From assembly GCF_007992075.1 (NCBI RefSeq), contig NZ_BJZO01000029.1:1-47527 (forward strand): a stretch of 47,527 nt of DNA. Reading direction: 5' to 3'. Below, piece by piece: positions 8,913 through 17,506 of this stretch. The notes under the pieces were generated by a model that was not told where the DNA came from, did not search any database, and worked only from the letters and a program-made list of their open reading frames with translations. The translations under genes were made by a program, and so were the position numbers. Position 1 is the first letter of the stretch; each line of letters opens with the position of its first letter. The DNA is from Pararhodospirillum oryzae. Its GTDB lineage: Bacteria > Pseudomonadota > Alphaproteobacteria > Rhodospirillales > Rhodospirillaceae.

Positions 8913-10105
8913 CCCCTCTTCCCCTGGCCGGCGTGCGCGTTCTCGACATCGCGACGTTCATTGCCGCGCCGTTCGCCGCTGCGTTGCTGGGCGAGTTCGG
9001 CGCCGAGGTGATCAAGATCGAGCAGCCCGAGGGGGGGGATCCCCTGCGCCGTTTTGGCACCCCCACGACGCGGGGCGACACCCTGGCCTGGCTCTCGGAG
9101 GCGCGCAACAAGGCCTCCATCACCCTCGACCTGCGCACGCCCCGGGGTGCCGAGCTGTTCCGCCGCCTTGTCCCCACCGCCGACGTGGTGTGCGAGAACT
9201 TCCGCCCCGGCACCCTGGAACGCTGGGGGCTGGGCTGGGAGACCCTCTCCGCCTTGCACCCGGGGCTGATCTTGCTCCGGGTCTCGGGCTACGGCCAGAC
9301 CGGGCCCTATCGCGACCGCCCCGGCTTCGCGCGCATCGCCCATGCCTTTGGCGGCCTCACCCACCTGGCCGGGCTGCCGGGCGGGCCGCCGGTCACCCCG
9401 GGGTCCACCAGCCTCGCCGATTACATGAGCGGCCTGTTCGGGGCGGTGGGCCTTCTGGTCGCCTTGCGCCACCGCGACGCCACCGGCCAGGGTCAGGTGA
9501 TCGACCTGGGCCTGTACGAAAGCGTCCTGCGGGTGCTCGACGAGCTGGCCCCGGCCTACGCCCATGCCGGAATCGTGCGCGGCCCCGAGGGCGCCGGAAC
9601 CCGCAACGCCTGCCCGCACGGGCATTTCCCCTGCGCCGATGGGGGATGGGTCGCGATCGCGTGCACCAACGACAAGATGTTCGAACGCCTGGCCCGGGTG
9701 ATGGGGCGCCCCGAGCTGGCCGGCCCCGACGCCTACGGCCCCCTGGCCCGCCGCCTGGACGCGCGCGCGAGCGTTGACGGCCTGGTGGAGGACTGGACCC
9801 GGGTCCGTCCCCAGGCCGAGGTCGTGGCCGCGTGCACCAGGGGCGAGGTGCCGTGCGCGCCCATCAACACCATCGCCGATCTGTTCGTGGATCCTCACGT
9901 GCAAGCCAGGGGCAATCTGGTGGAGCGCGAGGCCCCGGGCGTGGGGCCGGTGGTGCTGCCCGATGTCCTGCCCCGCCTCTCGGCCACCCCCGGGCGGGTG
10001 GATCACCCGGGGCCGGCCCTGGGCGCCGACACCACCCGCGTGCTAAGAACCCTGGGGCTGTCGGACGACGAGATCGAGACCTTGCGCCGCGATCGGGTGA
10101 TCTAG
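8909..10105 (+). CDS. CaiB/BaiF family III CoA-transferase
   Basis: This 398-residue protein moves CoA between carboxylic acids. The family N terminus is clear: GVRVLDIATFIAAPFAAALLGEFGAEVIKIEQP. It is followed by NKASITLDLR, the NFRPGTLERWGLG motif and RVSGYGQTGPY. The catalytic aspartate should be D171 in SLADYMSG, matching the Asp of formyl-CoA transferase. The C-terminal half keeps PCAPI and the DPHVQARG segment. The substrate pair is not predictable; no acyl-CoA dehydrogenase or racemase gene is beside it, only the DUF218 gene. A GC hairpin lies downstream at 10132-10157. Confidence 0.93.
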   Translation: MTPLPLAGVRVLDIATFIAAPFAAALLGEFGAEVIKIEQPEGGDPLRRFGTPTTRGDTLAWLSEARNKASITLDLRTPRGAELFRRLVPTADVVCENFRPGTLERWGLGWETLSALHPGLILLRVSGYGQTGPYRDRPGFARIAHAFGGLTHLAGLPGGPPVTPGSTSLADYMSGLFGAVGLLVALRHRDATGQGQVIDLGLYESVLRVLDELAPAYAHAGIVRGPEGAGTRNACPHGHFPCADGGWVAIACTNDKMFERLARVMGRPELAGPDAYGPLARRLDARASVDGLVEDWTRVRPQAEVVAACTRGEVPCAPINTIADLFVDPHVQARGNLVEREAPGVGPVVLPDVLPRLSATPGRVDHPGPALGADTTRVLRTLGLSDDEIETLRRDRVI

Positions 10106-10131
10106 GCACGGGGGAAAAACGTAAACGCATT

Positions 10132-10157
10132 GGGGCCTTTGGGCACAACGAGGCCCC
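10132..10157 (+). terminator. GC hairpin after the CoA-transferase gene
   Basis: GGGGCCT at 10132-10138 pairs perfectly with AGGCCCC at 10151-10157 across a 12-base loop. No run of T follows, so it is a weak or factor-assisted terminator at best. It lies 27 bases after the CoA-transferase stop. Confidence 0.5.
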
Positions 10158-10465
10158 CCTCTAGCGTATCTCATTGCTTGAAAAGGGAAAACGCCCCTTG
10201 TTGCGCAACCGGATCAAAAACGGTCCGGCCGCCCAAGGGCGTTCCGACACAACCCCGATCGCAGGCGGGGCCCTTTTTCCGTTGCAGGGAGGGAACGGGC
10301 GGTAGCGTTTTTTTCAATGCGGCCAGCTCGCAGGATACGGTAGAACGAAGGGTGCCGGTTGCGGCCGGGTCCGCCCCCTCGACCGGGGTGGGTTCCTCTT
10401 TCGGGTGTAGCCCCCGGGGGCCTGGACGGCCGGCGCCATCGTGCGAGGGAAGCAAGGAGTCGAGC
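10158..10465 (+). promoter_or_regulatory. cydABX upstream region with a structured element
   Basis: This 308-base gap must contain the cyd promoter. A long stem can form between AACGCCCCTTG (10190-10200) and CAAGGGCGTT (10234-10243) with one bulged base. The enclosed loop holds a perfect 10-bp palindrome GTTGCGCAAC (10200-10209) and paired CCGG strings. T runs occur near 10272 and 10308. No good FNR box or sigma-70 pair could be fixed by eye. The cydA ribosome site AAGGAG is at 10453-10458. Confidence 0.4.
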
Positions 10466-12034
10466 ATGATCGACGAGACCTTCATCGCGTTGTCGCGCTG
10501 GCAATTCGCCGCGACGGCCATGTACCATTTTCTATTCGTGCCGCTTACCCTGGGCTTGTCCTGGATGGTGTTCATGATGGAGTCGGTCTATGTCATGACC
10601 GGCAAGGTCATTTACAAGGACATGACCAAGTTTTGGGGAAAGCTTTTTGGTATCAACTTTGCCCTGGGCGTGGCCACGGGCCTGACCATGGAATTCCAGT
10701 TTGGAACAAACTGGGCTTATTATTCTCACTACGTAGGCGATGTTTTCGGGGCGCCCCTGGCCATTGAAGGATTGATGGCCTTTTTCCTGGAGAGCACCTT
10801 CATCGGCCTGTTTTTCCTGGGCTGGGAAAAACTATCGAAACGCCAGCACCTGATGGCCACCTTCTTCACCGCGCTGGGATCGAATTTCTCCGCGCTGTGG
10901 ATCCTGGTCGCCAATGGCTGGATGCAAAACCCGGTCGGCGCCGACTTCTCGCCCGAGACCATGCGCATGGAAATGACCAGCTTCTTTGAACTGGTCATGA
11001 ACCCGGTGGCTCAGGTCAAATTCGTGCACACCGTGGCCGCCGGCTATGTCACCGCCGCCATGTTCGTGATGGGCATTTCGGCCTGGTACATGCTGAAGCG
11101 GCGCGACCTGGGCTTCGCCAAGCGCTCGTTCTCGGTGGCCTGCGGTTTCGGGCTGGCCTCGGTGCTGTCGGTGATCGTGCTGGGCGACGAAAGCGGCTAC
11201 GAACTGGGCGATGTCCAGAAGGTCAAGCTGGCCGCGATCGAGGCCGAGTACAACACCGAGGAAGCCCCGGCCGCGTTCACGCTTTTCGGGCTGCCCAACG
11301 ACGAAACCCTGGAAAAGGACGCGGTGATCCGGGTTCCCTGGCTGCTGGGCCTGATCGCCACCCGCTCGATCGACCAGGAAGTCACCGGTCTGCGCCAGTT
11401 GATCGACCTGCACGAGGAGCGGATCAGGAACGGCATGGTCGCCTACGACGCGCTTGAAAAAATGCGCGCCGGCGATACCTCCGACGCCGTGCGCCATGAT
11501 TTCGAGTTCCACAAGGCCGACCTGGGCTATGGCCTGCTGCTCAAGCGCTACACGCCCACGGTTTCCGACGCCACCGAGGCCCAGATCAAGCAGGCGGCCC
11601 GCGACACCATTCCCGCCGTCACCCCCCTGTTCTTCGGTTTCCGGGTCATGGTGGGCCTGGGCTTCGTGATGCTGGGCCTGATCGTGCTGTCGTTCTGGTA
11701 CAACATGCGCCGCACCATCGAGCATAAGCGGTGGTTGCTGGCCGCCTTGGTTCTGGCCATTCCGCTGCCCTGGATCGCCTGCGAAGTCGGCTGGTTCGTG
11801 GCCGAGTTCGGGCGCCAGCCCTGGGCGATCGGCGAGGTTCTGCCCACCTTCCTCGCCACCTCAAGCCTGACCACCGGCGAGCTGATCTTCAGCCTGAGCG
11901 GCTTCTTGCTGTTCTATACCTTCCTCCTGATCATCGAAATGACCCTGATGGTCCACTTCGCCCGCAAGGGGCCGGCCTCCCTGGGCACCGGCCGCTACCA
12001 TGGCGAGCTCGCCTCGCCCTATCCGGCCGAATAA
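10466..12034 (+). CDS. cydA: Cytochrome bd ubiquinol oxidase subunit I
   Basis: This 522-residue integral membrane subunit oxidises quinol and holds all three hemes. Numbering runs two ahead of E. coli CydA: heme b595 ligand H21 (MYHFLF), E101 and E109 (EGLMAFFLES), heme b558 ligands H188 (KFVHTV) and M395 (FRVMVG). The quinol-loop residues K254 and E259 sit in QKVKLAAIEAE. The extended Q-loop, including RAGDTSDAVR and LGYGLLLKRYTP, marks the long (L) subfamily. GRQPW follows near the C terminus. ATG 10466 is chosen over longer in-frame options because it gives the exact family N terminus and follows AAGGAG. It heads the cydABX operon. Confidence 0.97.
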   Translation: MIDETFIALSRWQFAATAMYHFLFVPLTLGLSWMVFMMESVYVMTGKVIYKDMTKFWGKLFGINFALGVATGLTMEFQFGTNWAYYSHYVGDVFGAPLAIEGLMAFFLESTFIGLFFLGWEKLSKRQHLMATFFTALGSNFSALWILVANGWMQNPVGADFSPETMRMEMTSFFELVMNPVAQVKFVHTVAAGYVTAAMFVMGISAWYMLKRRDLGFAKRSFSVACGFGLASVLSVIVLGDESGYELGDVQKVKLAAIEAEYNTEEAPAAFTLFGLPNDETLEKDAVIRVPWLLGLIATRSIDQEVTGLRQLIDLHEERIRNGMVAYDALEKMRAGDTSDAVRHDFEFHKADLGYGLLLKRYTPTVSDATEAQIKQAARDTIPAVTPLFFGFRVMVGLGFVMLGLIVLSFWYNMRRTIEHKRWLLAALVLAIPLPWIACEVGWFVAEFGRQPWAIGEVLPTFLATSSLTTGELIFSLSGFLLFYTFLLIIEMTLMVHFARKGPASLGTGRYHGELASPYPAE

Positions 12035-12049
12035 GGGAGCACCCGCGTC

Positions 12050-13204
12050 ATGATCATGGATTATGAAACCCTCAAACTGGTCTGGTGGGGCCTCATCGGC
12101 GCCCTGCTCATCGGCTTTGCCATCACCGACGGCATGGACATGGGCGTGGGCATCTTGCTGCCCTTCCTGGGGCGCGCCGATTCCGAGCGGCGCGTCATCA
12201 TCAACACCGTGGGCCCGCACTGGGATGGCAACCAGGTGTGGCTGATCACCGCCGGCGGCGCCATTTTCGCCGCCTGGCCCCTGGTCTACGCCGCCGCCTT
12301 CTCGGGCTTTTACATGGCGATGCTCCTGGTGCTGTTCGCCTTGTTCTTCAGGCCCGTGGGCTTCGATTACCGCTCGAAGCTGGAGGATGACCGCTGGCGG
12401 TCGGCCTGGGACTGGGGCCTGTTCGCGGGCAGCCTGGTCCCCGCGCTGATCTTCGGCGTGGCCTTTGGCAACCTGCTGCAAGGCGTCCCCTTCCACCTGG
12501 ATTCCATGCTGCGCTCGCACTACGAGGGCTCCTTGCTCACCGCCTTGCTGCCGCTGCTCAACCCCTTCGCCCTGCTGTGCGGCCTGATCAGCGTGGCCAT
12601 GCTCGCTCTGCACGGCGCCACGTGGCTGCACCTGCGCACCCACTACCCGGTGGCCGATCGCGCCCGCACCGTGGCCATGATCCTGGGGGCCGGGGTCATC
12701 GTGCTGTTCGCCCTGGCCGGTCTGTGGGTGGCCTATGGCCTCGATGGCCTGCGCATCGTCGTCCAGCCCGATCCCGGGGGGCTCCCCAACCCGCTGGGCA
12801 AGACCGTGGTGGCCGCGCCGGGGGCATGGCTGGATATCTACAGCACGGTCCCCCTGGCCCTCGCCGCCCCGGCCCTGGGTTTCCTGGGCGCGCTGCTCGC
12901 GATCGTGTTCAACTGGGCCGAACGGCCGGGCCTGGGCTACGTGGGCTCGTCCTTGTCGCTCGCGGGCATCATCCTGACCGCCGGCGCCTCGATGTTTCCC
13001 TTCATCTTGCCGTCCAGCACCGATCCGGGATCCAGCCTGACGGCCTGGGACGCGACATCCAGTCACCTGACCTTGACCGTCATGTTCTGGGCCGTCGTGA
13101 TCTTCCTGCCGCTGGTCCTGATCTACACGGTTTGGTGCTACGTCCGCATGTGGGGCAAGCTGAGCGAGGAGGACATCCGGTCCAGCCGGGTTTCGGCGTA
13201 CTAG
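12050..13204 (+). CDS. cydB: Cytochrome bd ubiquinol oxidase subunit II
   Basis: This is the 384-residue structural partner of CydA. The first helix carries the family motif TDGMDMGVGILLPF, and RRVIINTVGPHWDGNQVWLI follows at about residues 42-62. The long helices and the C-terminal LPFILPSSTDPGSSLTAWDA motif are also typical. Two starts are possible (12050, MIMDY; 12056, MDY). The GGGAG at 12035-12039 is 10 bases from the first, which is chosen. The gene begins 15 bases after cydA and is followed by cydX after 33 bases. Confidence 0.96.
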   Translation: MIMDYETLKLVWWGLIGALLIGFAITDGMDMGVGILLPFLGRADSERRVIINTVGPHWDGNQVWLITAGGAIFAAWPLVYAAAFSGFYMAMLLVLFALFFRPVGFDYRSKLEDDRWRSAWDWGLFAGSLVPALIFGVAFGNLLQGVPFHLDSMLRSHYEGSLLTALLPLLNPFALLCGLISVAMLALHGATWLHLRTHYPVADRARTVAMILGAGVIVLFALAGLWVAYGLDGLRIVVQPDPGGLPNPLGKTVVAAPGAWLDIYSTVPLALAAPALGFLGALLAIVFNWAERPGLGYVGSSLSLAGIILTAGASMFPFILPSSTDPGSSLTAWDATSSHLTLTVMFWAVVIFLPLVLIYTVWCYVRMWGKLSEEDIRSSRVSAY

Positions 13205-13237
13205 GCCCAGCCCCCTCTTGGATAAGGGAGACGACGC

Positions 13238-13345
13238 ATGTGGTATTTCACCTGGATCCTGGGGCTGGCCGCCGCCTTGTCGCTGGGCATCATCAACGTG
13301 ATGTGGCTGGAAGCCGAGGAGGCCCTGGGCCCCGAAAAGGAATGA
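13238..13345 (+). CDS. cydX: CydX, small subunit of cytochrome bd oxidase
   Basis: This is a 35-residue single-helix membrane protein starting MWYFTWILG, with a hydrophobic helix to about residue 22 and an acidic tail (EAEEALGPEKE). These are the hallmarks of the CydX/YbgT family, which stabilises the CydAB heme site. AAGGGAG lies 7 bases before the ATG. Its position directly after cydB supports the call. It is short enough to be missed by automated gene finders. Confidence 0.95.
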   Translation: MWYFTWILGLAAALSLGIINVMWLEAEEALGPEKE

Positions 13346-13367
13346 CCGCCTGATCGGTTGCATCTTC

Positions 13368-13405
13368 GGCTCCCGGAGAGGGTTGCCCCCTCCGGGAGCC
13401 TTTTT
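13368..13405 (+). terminator. Strong intrinsic terminator after cydX
   Basis: GGCTCCCGGA (13368-13377) pairs perfectly with TCCGGGAGCC (13391-13400), followed by TTTTT. It lies 22 bases after the cydX stop and 48 bases before cydD, so it should separate or attenuate cydDC from cydABX. Confidence 0.9.
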
Positions 13406-13453
13406 GTCGGCCTGCGGGCCGGTTTTTCCCCTTCGCCATCCCCCGGAGTCCCC

Positions 13454-15220
13454 ATGCCCCCCCTGCCCGCCTGCCTCGACGCGCCCCGGGCCGCCCTGCG
13501 CCCGGCCCTGCTCGGGGTGGCCTTGCTGAACGGCGCCGCCGGCGTGGTTCTGGTGGCCCTGGCCTGGTGCCTGGCCGACACCTTGAACGCCCTGGTCTTC
13601 CACGACACCGGGCCCACGCCCTTGCGCCTGGGCACCGTGGCCGCCTTGCTGCTGGCCCGCGCCGCCTTGATGGCCGCCGCCCAGGGCCGGGCCGCCGCCT
13701 TGGGATTCGAGGCCGGACGCATGGTGCGCCGGCGCCTGGTCGAGGGGCTGCTGGCCCGCTCCACGCCCGTGCCCCCCGGTTCCCTGGCCCTGGTCGGGGT
13801 CGAGGGGATCGACGCCATCGAGCCCTTTTTCGCCCGCTACCTGCCCGCCACCTTTCACGCCGTGCTGCTGCCCGTGGTGGTGCTGGTCGTGGTCGTGCCG
13901 ATGGATCCCCTTTCCGCCCTGGTCCTGGCCGGCACCGCCCCCCTGATCCCGCTGTTCATGCTGCTGATCGGCCACGGCACCCAGACCCTGAACGCCGCCC
14001 AGTGGGCCGAAATGACGCGGGCGTCGGCCTATTTCCTGGATGTGGTCCGCGCCTTGCCCCTGGTGCGCGCCTTCGCCGCCGTGCCCGCCGAGCGCCAGCG
14101 CCTGGCCACGGCGGCCAGCGCGTGGTGCGACGGCACGGTGCGGGTGCTGCGCCTCGCCTTCCTTTCCGCCCTGGTCTTGGAATTCCTGGCCACGCTGGGG
14201 GTCGCCCTGGTGGCGGTGTTCATCGGCTTTCGCCTGCTGTGGGGGCAAATTGAGTTCGAGCGCGGGCTGTTCGTCTTGCTGCTGGCCCCCGAGTTCTACC
14301 TTCCCCTGCGCTCCTTGGGCGTGCACTACCACGCACGCCTGGAAGCCCAGGCGGCGGCTGAACGTCTGGCCGCCCTGATCGAGGACGAAAACGCCCCCCC
14401 CTCTTCGGCTCCCGAGTCCCCGACTCCCGAGTCTCCGGCTTCCCAGGCCGCCCCGCTGCGCCCGGAGGAACCTTCCGCCCCCCGGGTGGAAGTGGCCGGG
14501 GTGAGCTTCGCCTATCCGGGCCACGCCCCGGTCCTGGAGGACTGTTCGTTTACCCTGGAGCCCGGCACCCTGACCGCCCTGGTCGGCGCCAGTGGCGCGG
14601 GCAAAAGCACCCTGCTGGCCCTGCTGCGCGGGCGCCTGACCCCACAAGCGGGAACCATCCGGGTGGATGGCGTTCCCCCCGGGGCCGAGGCCGCGCGGCC
14701 GGCCTGGATTCCCCAGGAGCCCCACCCCTTCGCCGGCACCCTGGCCGAGGCGGTGCGCCTGGGGGCGCCCGACGCCCCCGACGAGGCCGTGTCGCGCGCG
14801 CTCGACCTTGCCCACGCCACCCCCTTTGTCGCCGAACGCCCGCAAGGGCTGGACGCGCCGATCGGAGAAGGCGGGGCCGGCCTGTCGGGGGGCGAGCTGC
14901 GCCGCCTGGCCCTGGCCCGGGCCTTTTTGATGGACGCCCCCCTGGTGCTGCTCGATGAACCCTCGGCCAGCCTGGACCACGAAAGCGAAACCGCCCTGAT
15001 CGCCGCGTTGCAGGGCTTGCGGCGTGGCCGCACCGTTCTGGTGGCCGCTCACCGGCTGGCGACCATCCGCGCCGCCGACCGGGTCCTTGTGCTGGCGGGG
15101 GGACGGGTGGCGCAGGAAGGCTTGTTCGAGACCCTGCGCGCGTCCGACGGTCCCTTGCGTGCCTTGCTGGGTGCGGGTGCCCCCCTGGTGGGCGCGGCCC
15201 TGGAGGAAACCAGCCGATGA
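13454..15220 (+). CDS. cydD: Heterodimeric ABC exporter subunit CydD
   Basis: This 588-residue half-transporter has an N-terminal six-helix domain and a C-terminal ATPase domain. With CydC it exports thiols (glutathione/cysteine) and is needed to assemble cytochrome bd. The ATPase domain shows Walker A GASGAGKST, signature LSGGE and Walker B PLVLLDEPSAS with the H-loop AAHR. A Pro/Ser/Glu-rich linker (about 14390-14480) joins the domains and contains a repeated CTCCCGAGTC. ATG 13454 is preferred, with CGGAG just upstream; longer in-frame starts fall inside the terminator region. The stop overlaps cydC (ATGA). Confidence 0.92.
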   Translation: MPPLPACLDAPRAALRPALLGVALLNGAAGVVLVALAWCLADTLNALVFHDTGPTPLRLGTVAALLLARAALMAAAQGRAAALGFEAGRMVRRRLVEGLLARSTPVPPGSLALVGVEGIDAIEPFFARYLPATFHAVLLPVVVLVVVVPMDPLSALVLAGTAPLIPLFMLLIGHGTQTLNAAQWAEMTRASAYFLDVVRALPLVRAFAAVPAERQRLATAASAWCDGTVRVLRLAFLSALVLEFLATLGVALVAVFIGFRLLWGQIEFERGLFVLLLAPEFYLPLRSLGVHYHARLEAQAAAERLAALIEDENAPPSSAPESPTPESPASQAAPLRPEEPSAPRVEVAGVSFAYPGHAPVLEDCSFTLEPGTLTALVGASGAGKSTLLALLRGRLTPQAGTIRVDGVPPGAEAARPAWIPQEPHPFAGTLAEAVRLGAPDAPDEAVSRALDLAHATPFVAERPQGLDAPIGEGGAGLSGGELRRLALARAFLMDAPLVLLDEPSASLDHESETALIAALQGLRRGRTVLVAAHRLATIRAADRVLVLAGGRVAQEGLFETLRASDGPLRALLGAGAPLVGAALEETSR

Positions 15221-17022
15221 GCCTGTTTTTCGACCGGATGGGGTTCCTGGCCGGCCTGTGGCGCGAGGCGCGTTGGAAGGCGTCGGCCGGGCTGGTTCTG
15301 GCCGTGATCACCACGCTGGCCAATATCGTCCTGCTCGCGGTGTCGGGCTGGTTCATCACCGGCATGGCCCTGGCCGGAGCCGGTGGGGGGGCCTTCAACT
15401 ACTTTTTCCCCGCCGCCCTGATCCGCGCCGCCGCCATCGCGCGCGCGGGCGGGCGCTACCTGGAACGGCTGGTCACCCACGACGCCACCTTGCGGCTGAT
15501 CGCGCGCTTGCGCCCGCGCCTGTTCGCGGCCCTGGCCGAGCGCCCCGGACGCCCCGCCTCGCCCGACGCGGCCCTCCACGGCGCCGATCTCGCCGGCCGG
15601 CTGGGGGGCGATCTGGACGCGGTGCAACGCCTGTCGCTGCAAGGCGTGCTGCCGGTGCTGGTGGCCCTGATCGTGGTCCCCATCGGCATCACGGTGTGTG
15701 CCCATTTCCTGCCTCAGGCCGCGCTGGTGCTGACGGCGGGCATGGTCGTGGCCGGGGGGCTGGTGCCGCTGGTCCTGGCCCGGGCCGGGCGCCGCGTCGG
15801 CCCCCCGCTGGTCACCGCCCGGGTTGCCTTGCGCGTCGCCCTGGTCGACCTGATCGGCGGCCAGGAGGAACTGCGCGCCTGTGGCGCCCTGCCCCGCTTC
15901 CAGGACCGCGCGCGAGAGGTGGAGGACCGGGCCGTGCGCCTGTCGAAACGCGCCGCCTGGATCGAATCCCTCGGGCTGGCCGGGCTTGCCTTGCTGACCC
16001 AGGTCACCGTGTGGGGGATGGTCCTGGTCGCCGCCGGGCAGGTGGACGGCCCCATCCTGGTCTTGCTGGCCTTCCTGGGCCTCGCCCTGTTCGAACCCCT
16101 GGGCCCGTTGCCCGAGGCCTTCCAGCGCCTGGGCGCCTCGTTCGCCGCGCTTGACCGGGTGCGCGCCCTGGCTCCCGCCTCGCCTGATACGAAACGACGG
16201 GCTTCCCCGGCCCTCCCTGCCTCTCCCTCTGCTTCCCCCTCCTCTTCCCCTTCCCCCTCCCCTTCGCCCTCCCCCGCGCGCGCCACGGCGCCGGCCGTGC
16301 GCCTGGACTCGGTGTCCGTCGCGGGCATCGAGGGCGGGCGCCCGGCCCTGCGCGAGGTCTCCTTGGAGCTGCCCCCGGGTGGACGCCTGGGGGTGGTGGG
16401 GCCCAGTGGCGCCGGCAAGTCCACCCTGGTTTCCCTGCTGGCCGGCACCCTCGCCTGGGATCGGGGCCGGGTTCTGGTAAACGAACGGCCGGTTGAGGGC
16501 CCCCACGATCCCGCCTTGCACGGCCTTGTCGCCCTGGCGCCGCAGGCTCCTCTTCTGCTCGCGGGCTCCGTGCGGCGCAATCTGCGCCTGGGCGCCCCCG
16601 AAGCCTCCGATGAGGCCTTGCGCGCGGCCCTGGAAACCGTGGTGCTGTCCAAGTGGCTGGCCGCCCTGCCCGAGGGGCTGGACACCCCCCTGGGCGCGGC
16701 CGGGCGCCCGGTGTCGGGGGGCGAGGCCCGGCGCTTGTCGCTGGCCCGGGCGCTCCTGGGCGCGGGGCCGGTGCTGGTGCTGGACGAGCCGGGCGAGGGC
16801 CTGGATCCGGCCCTGGAAGCCCGGGTGCTGGACCAGGTTCTGACGGCGGCCGGCACCGCCGGGCGGGCCGTTTTGCTGGTCACCCACCGCCCCCATGGCC
16901 TGGAGCGGATGGACAAGGTGGCCTGTCTGGACCAGGGCCGCGTGGTGGACGCGGGCGCCCCCTGGGACCTTGCCCGGATGCCCGGCCCCTTCCGCCAGTT
17001 CCTGGAGGCCGCCGCCCTGTAG
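15217..17022 (+). CDS. cydC: Heterodimeric ABC exporter subunit CydC
   Basis: This 601-residue partner of CydD begins in a 4-bp overlap with it. The membrane domain opens with the CydC-like VITTLANIVLLAVSGWFITGMA helix. The ATPase domain carries Walker A GPSGAGKST, signature VSGGE and Walker B VLVLDEPGEG with THRP as the H-loop region. Between them lies a striking Ser/Pro repeat linker (about 16198-16285), coded by a CT/CCC-rich microsatellite-like tract. The order cydD-cydC with overlap fits an obligate heterodimer. It probably shares a promoter near cydD or reads through the cydX terminator. Confidence 0.92.
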   Translation: MSLFFDRMGFLAGLWREARWKASAGLVLAVITTLANIVLLAVSGWFITGMALAGAGGGAFNYFFPAALIRAAAIARAGGRYLERLVTHDATLRLIARLRPRLFAALAERPGRPASPDAALHGADLAGRLGGDLDAVQRLSLQGVLPVLVALIVVPIGITVCAHFLPQAALVLTAGMVVAGGLVPLVLARAGRRVGPPLVTARVALRVALVDLIGGQEELRACGALPRFQDRAREVEDRAVRLSKRAAWIESLGLAGLALLTQVTVWGMVLVAAGQVDGPILVLLAFLGLALFEPLGPLPEAFQRLGASFAALDRVRALAPASPDTKRRASPALPASPSASPSSSPSPSPSPSPARATAPAVRLDSVSVAGIEGGRPALREVSLELPPGGRLGVVGPSGAGKSTLVSLLAGTLAWDRGRVLVNERPVEGPHDPALHGLVALAPQAPLLLAGSVRRNLRLGAPEASDEALRAALETVVLSKWLAALPEGLDTPLGAAGRPVSGGEARRLSLARALLGAGPVLVLDEPGEGLDPALEARVLDQVLTAAGTAGRAVLLVTHRPHGLERMDKVACLDQGRVVDAGAPWDLARMPGPFRQFLEAAAL

Positions 17023-17219
17023 GGTCCGGTCCTTGTTAAGGGTTCATTCCAGCGCCTTAAGGTCGTGTTTTGTCTTTTTCCAGAACACCGAAGGGTTTAT
17101 CCTGCAAACGCGTCCTGGTTAGAGGAATTGAGCGGCGGACGGAACACCAAGGGAACGGGGAACCCCGCGCGATCCGGCCGTCGCACCGCCATTCGCGAGA
17201 GGGGGGGAGCGTCTTGTCC

Positions 17220-17483
17220 ATGAACGATCCGTCGGGAACGGCTGCCGCCCATTGGCGGGCCACCTTGCGCCTGGTCACCGTGTGCCTGGGCGTGTGGGCG
17301 GGGGTCGCCTTGGGATGTTCCGTGATTTTCGCCGAACAGCTGGATGCCATCGAACTGGGCGGTTTTCGTCTGGGATTCTGGTTCGCACAACAAGGATCGA
17401 TGGTTTTGTTCGTGCTGGTCGTGTTCTTCCACGCCTGGGGCATGAACGAAATCGATCGGGCCTTCGACGTGGACGAGGATTGA
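17220..17483 (+). CDS. DUF4212 small subunit of a sodium/solute symporter
   Basis: This 87-residue protein has two hydrophobic helices: LRLVTVCLGVWAGVALGCS and FAQQGSMVLFVLVVFFHAWG. It ends in an acidic tail, NEIDRAFDVDED. The FAQQGS/Y segment and this layout are typical of DUF4212 proteins, which are encoded just before a VC_2705-type symporter large subunit, as here. GGAG lies 10 bases upstream of ATG 17220. The small subunit probably helps the large one fold or work (inference from constant pairing). Confidence 0.9.
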   Translation: MNDPSGTAAAHWRATLRLVTVCLGVWAGVALGCSVIFAEQLDAIELGGFRLGFWFAQQGSMVLFVLVVFFHAWGMNEIDRAFDVDED

Positions 17484-17506
17484 GCCCGGGGGGAAGGCGC
17501 GGCTTC

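Noticed and set aside
11861..15052. 1,063-codon minus-strand frame over cydA-cydD
   Set aside because: It is antisense to four certain genes and to the cydX terminator. Its composition (Gly/Gln/His/Arg) is typical of GC shadows.
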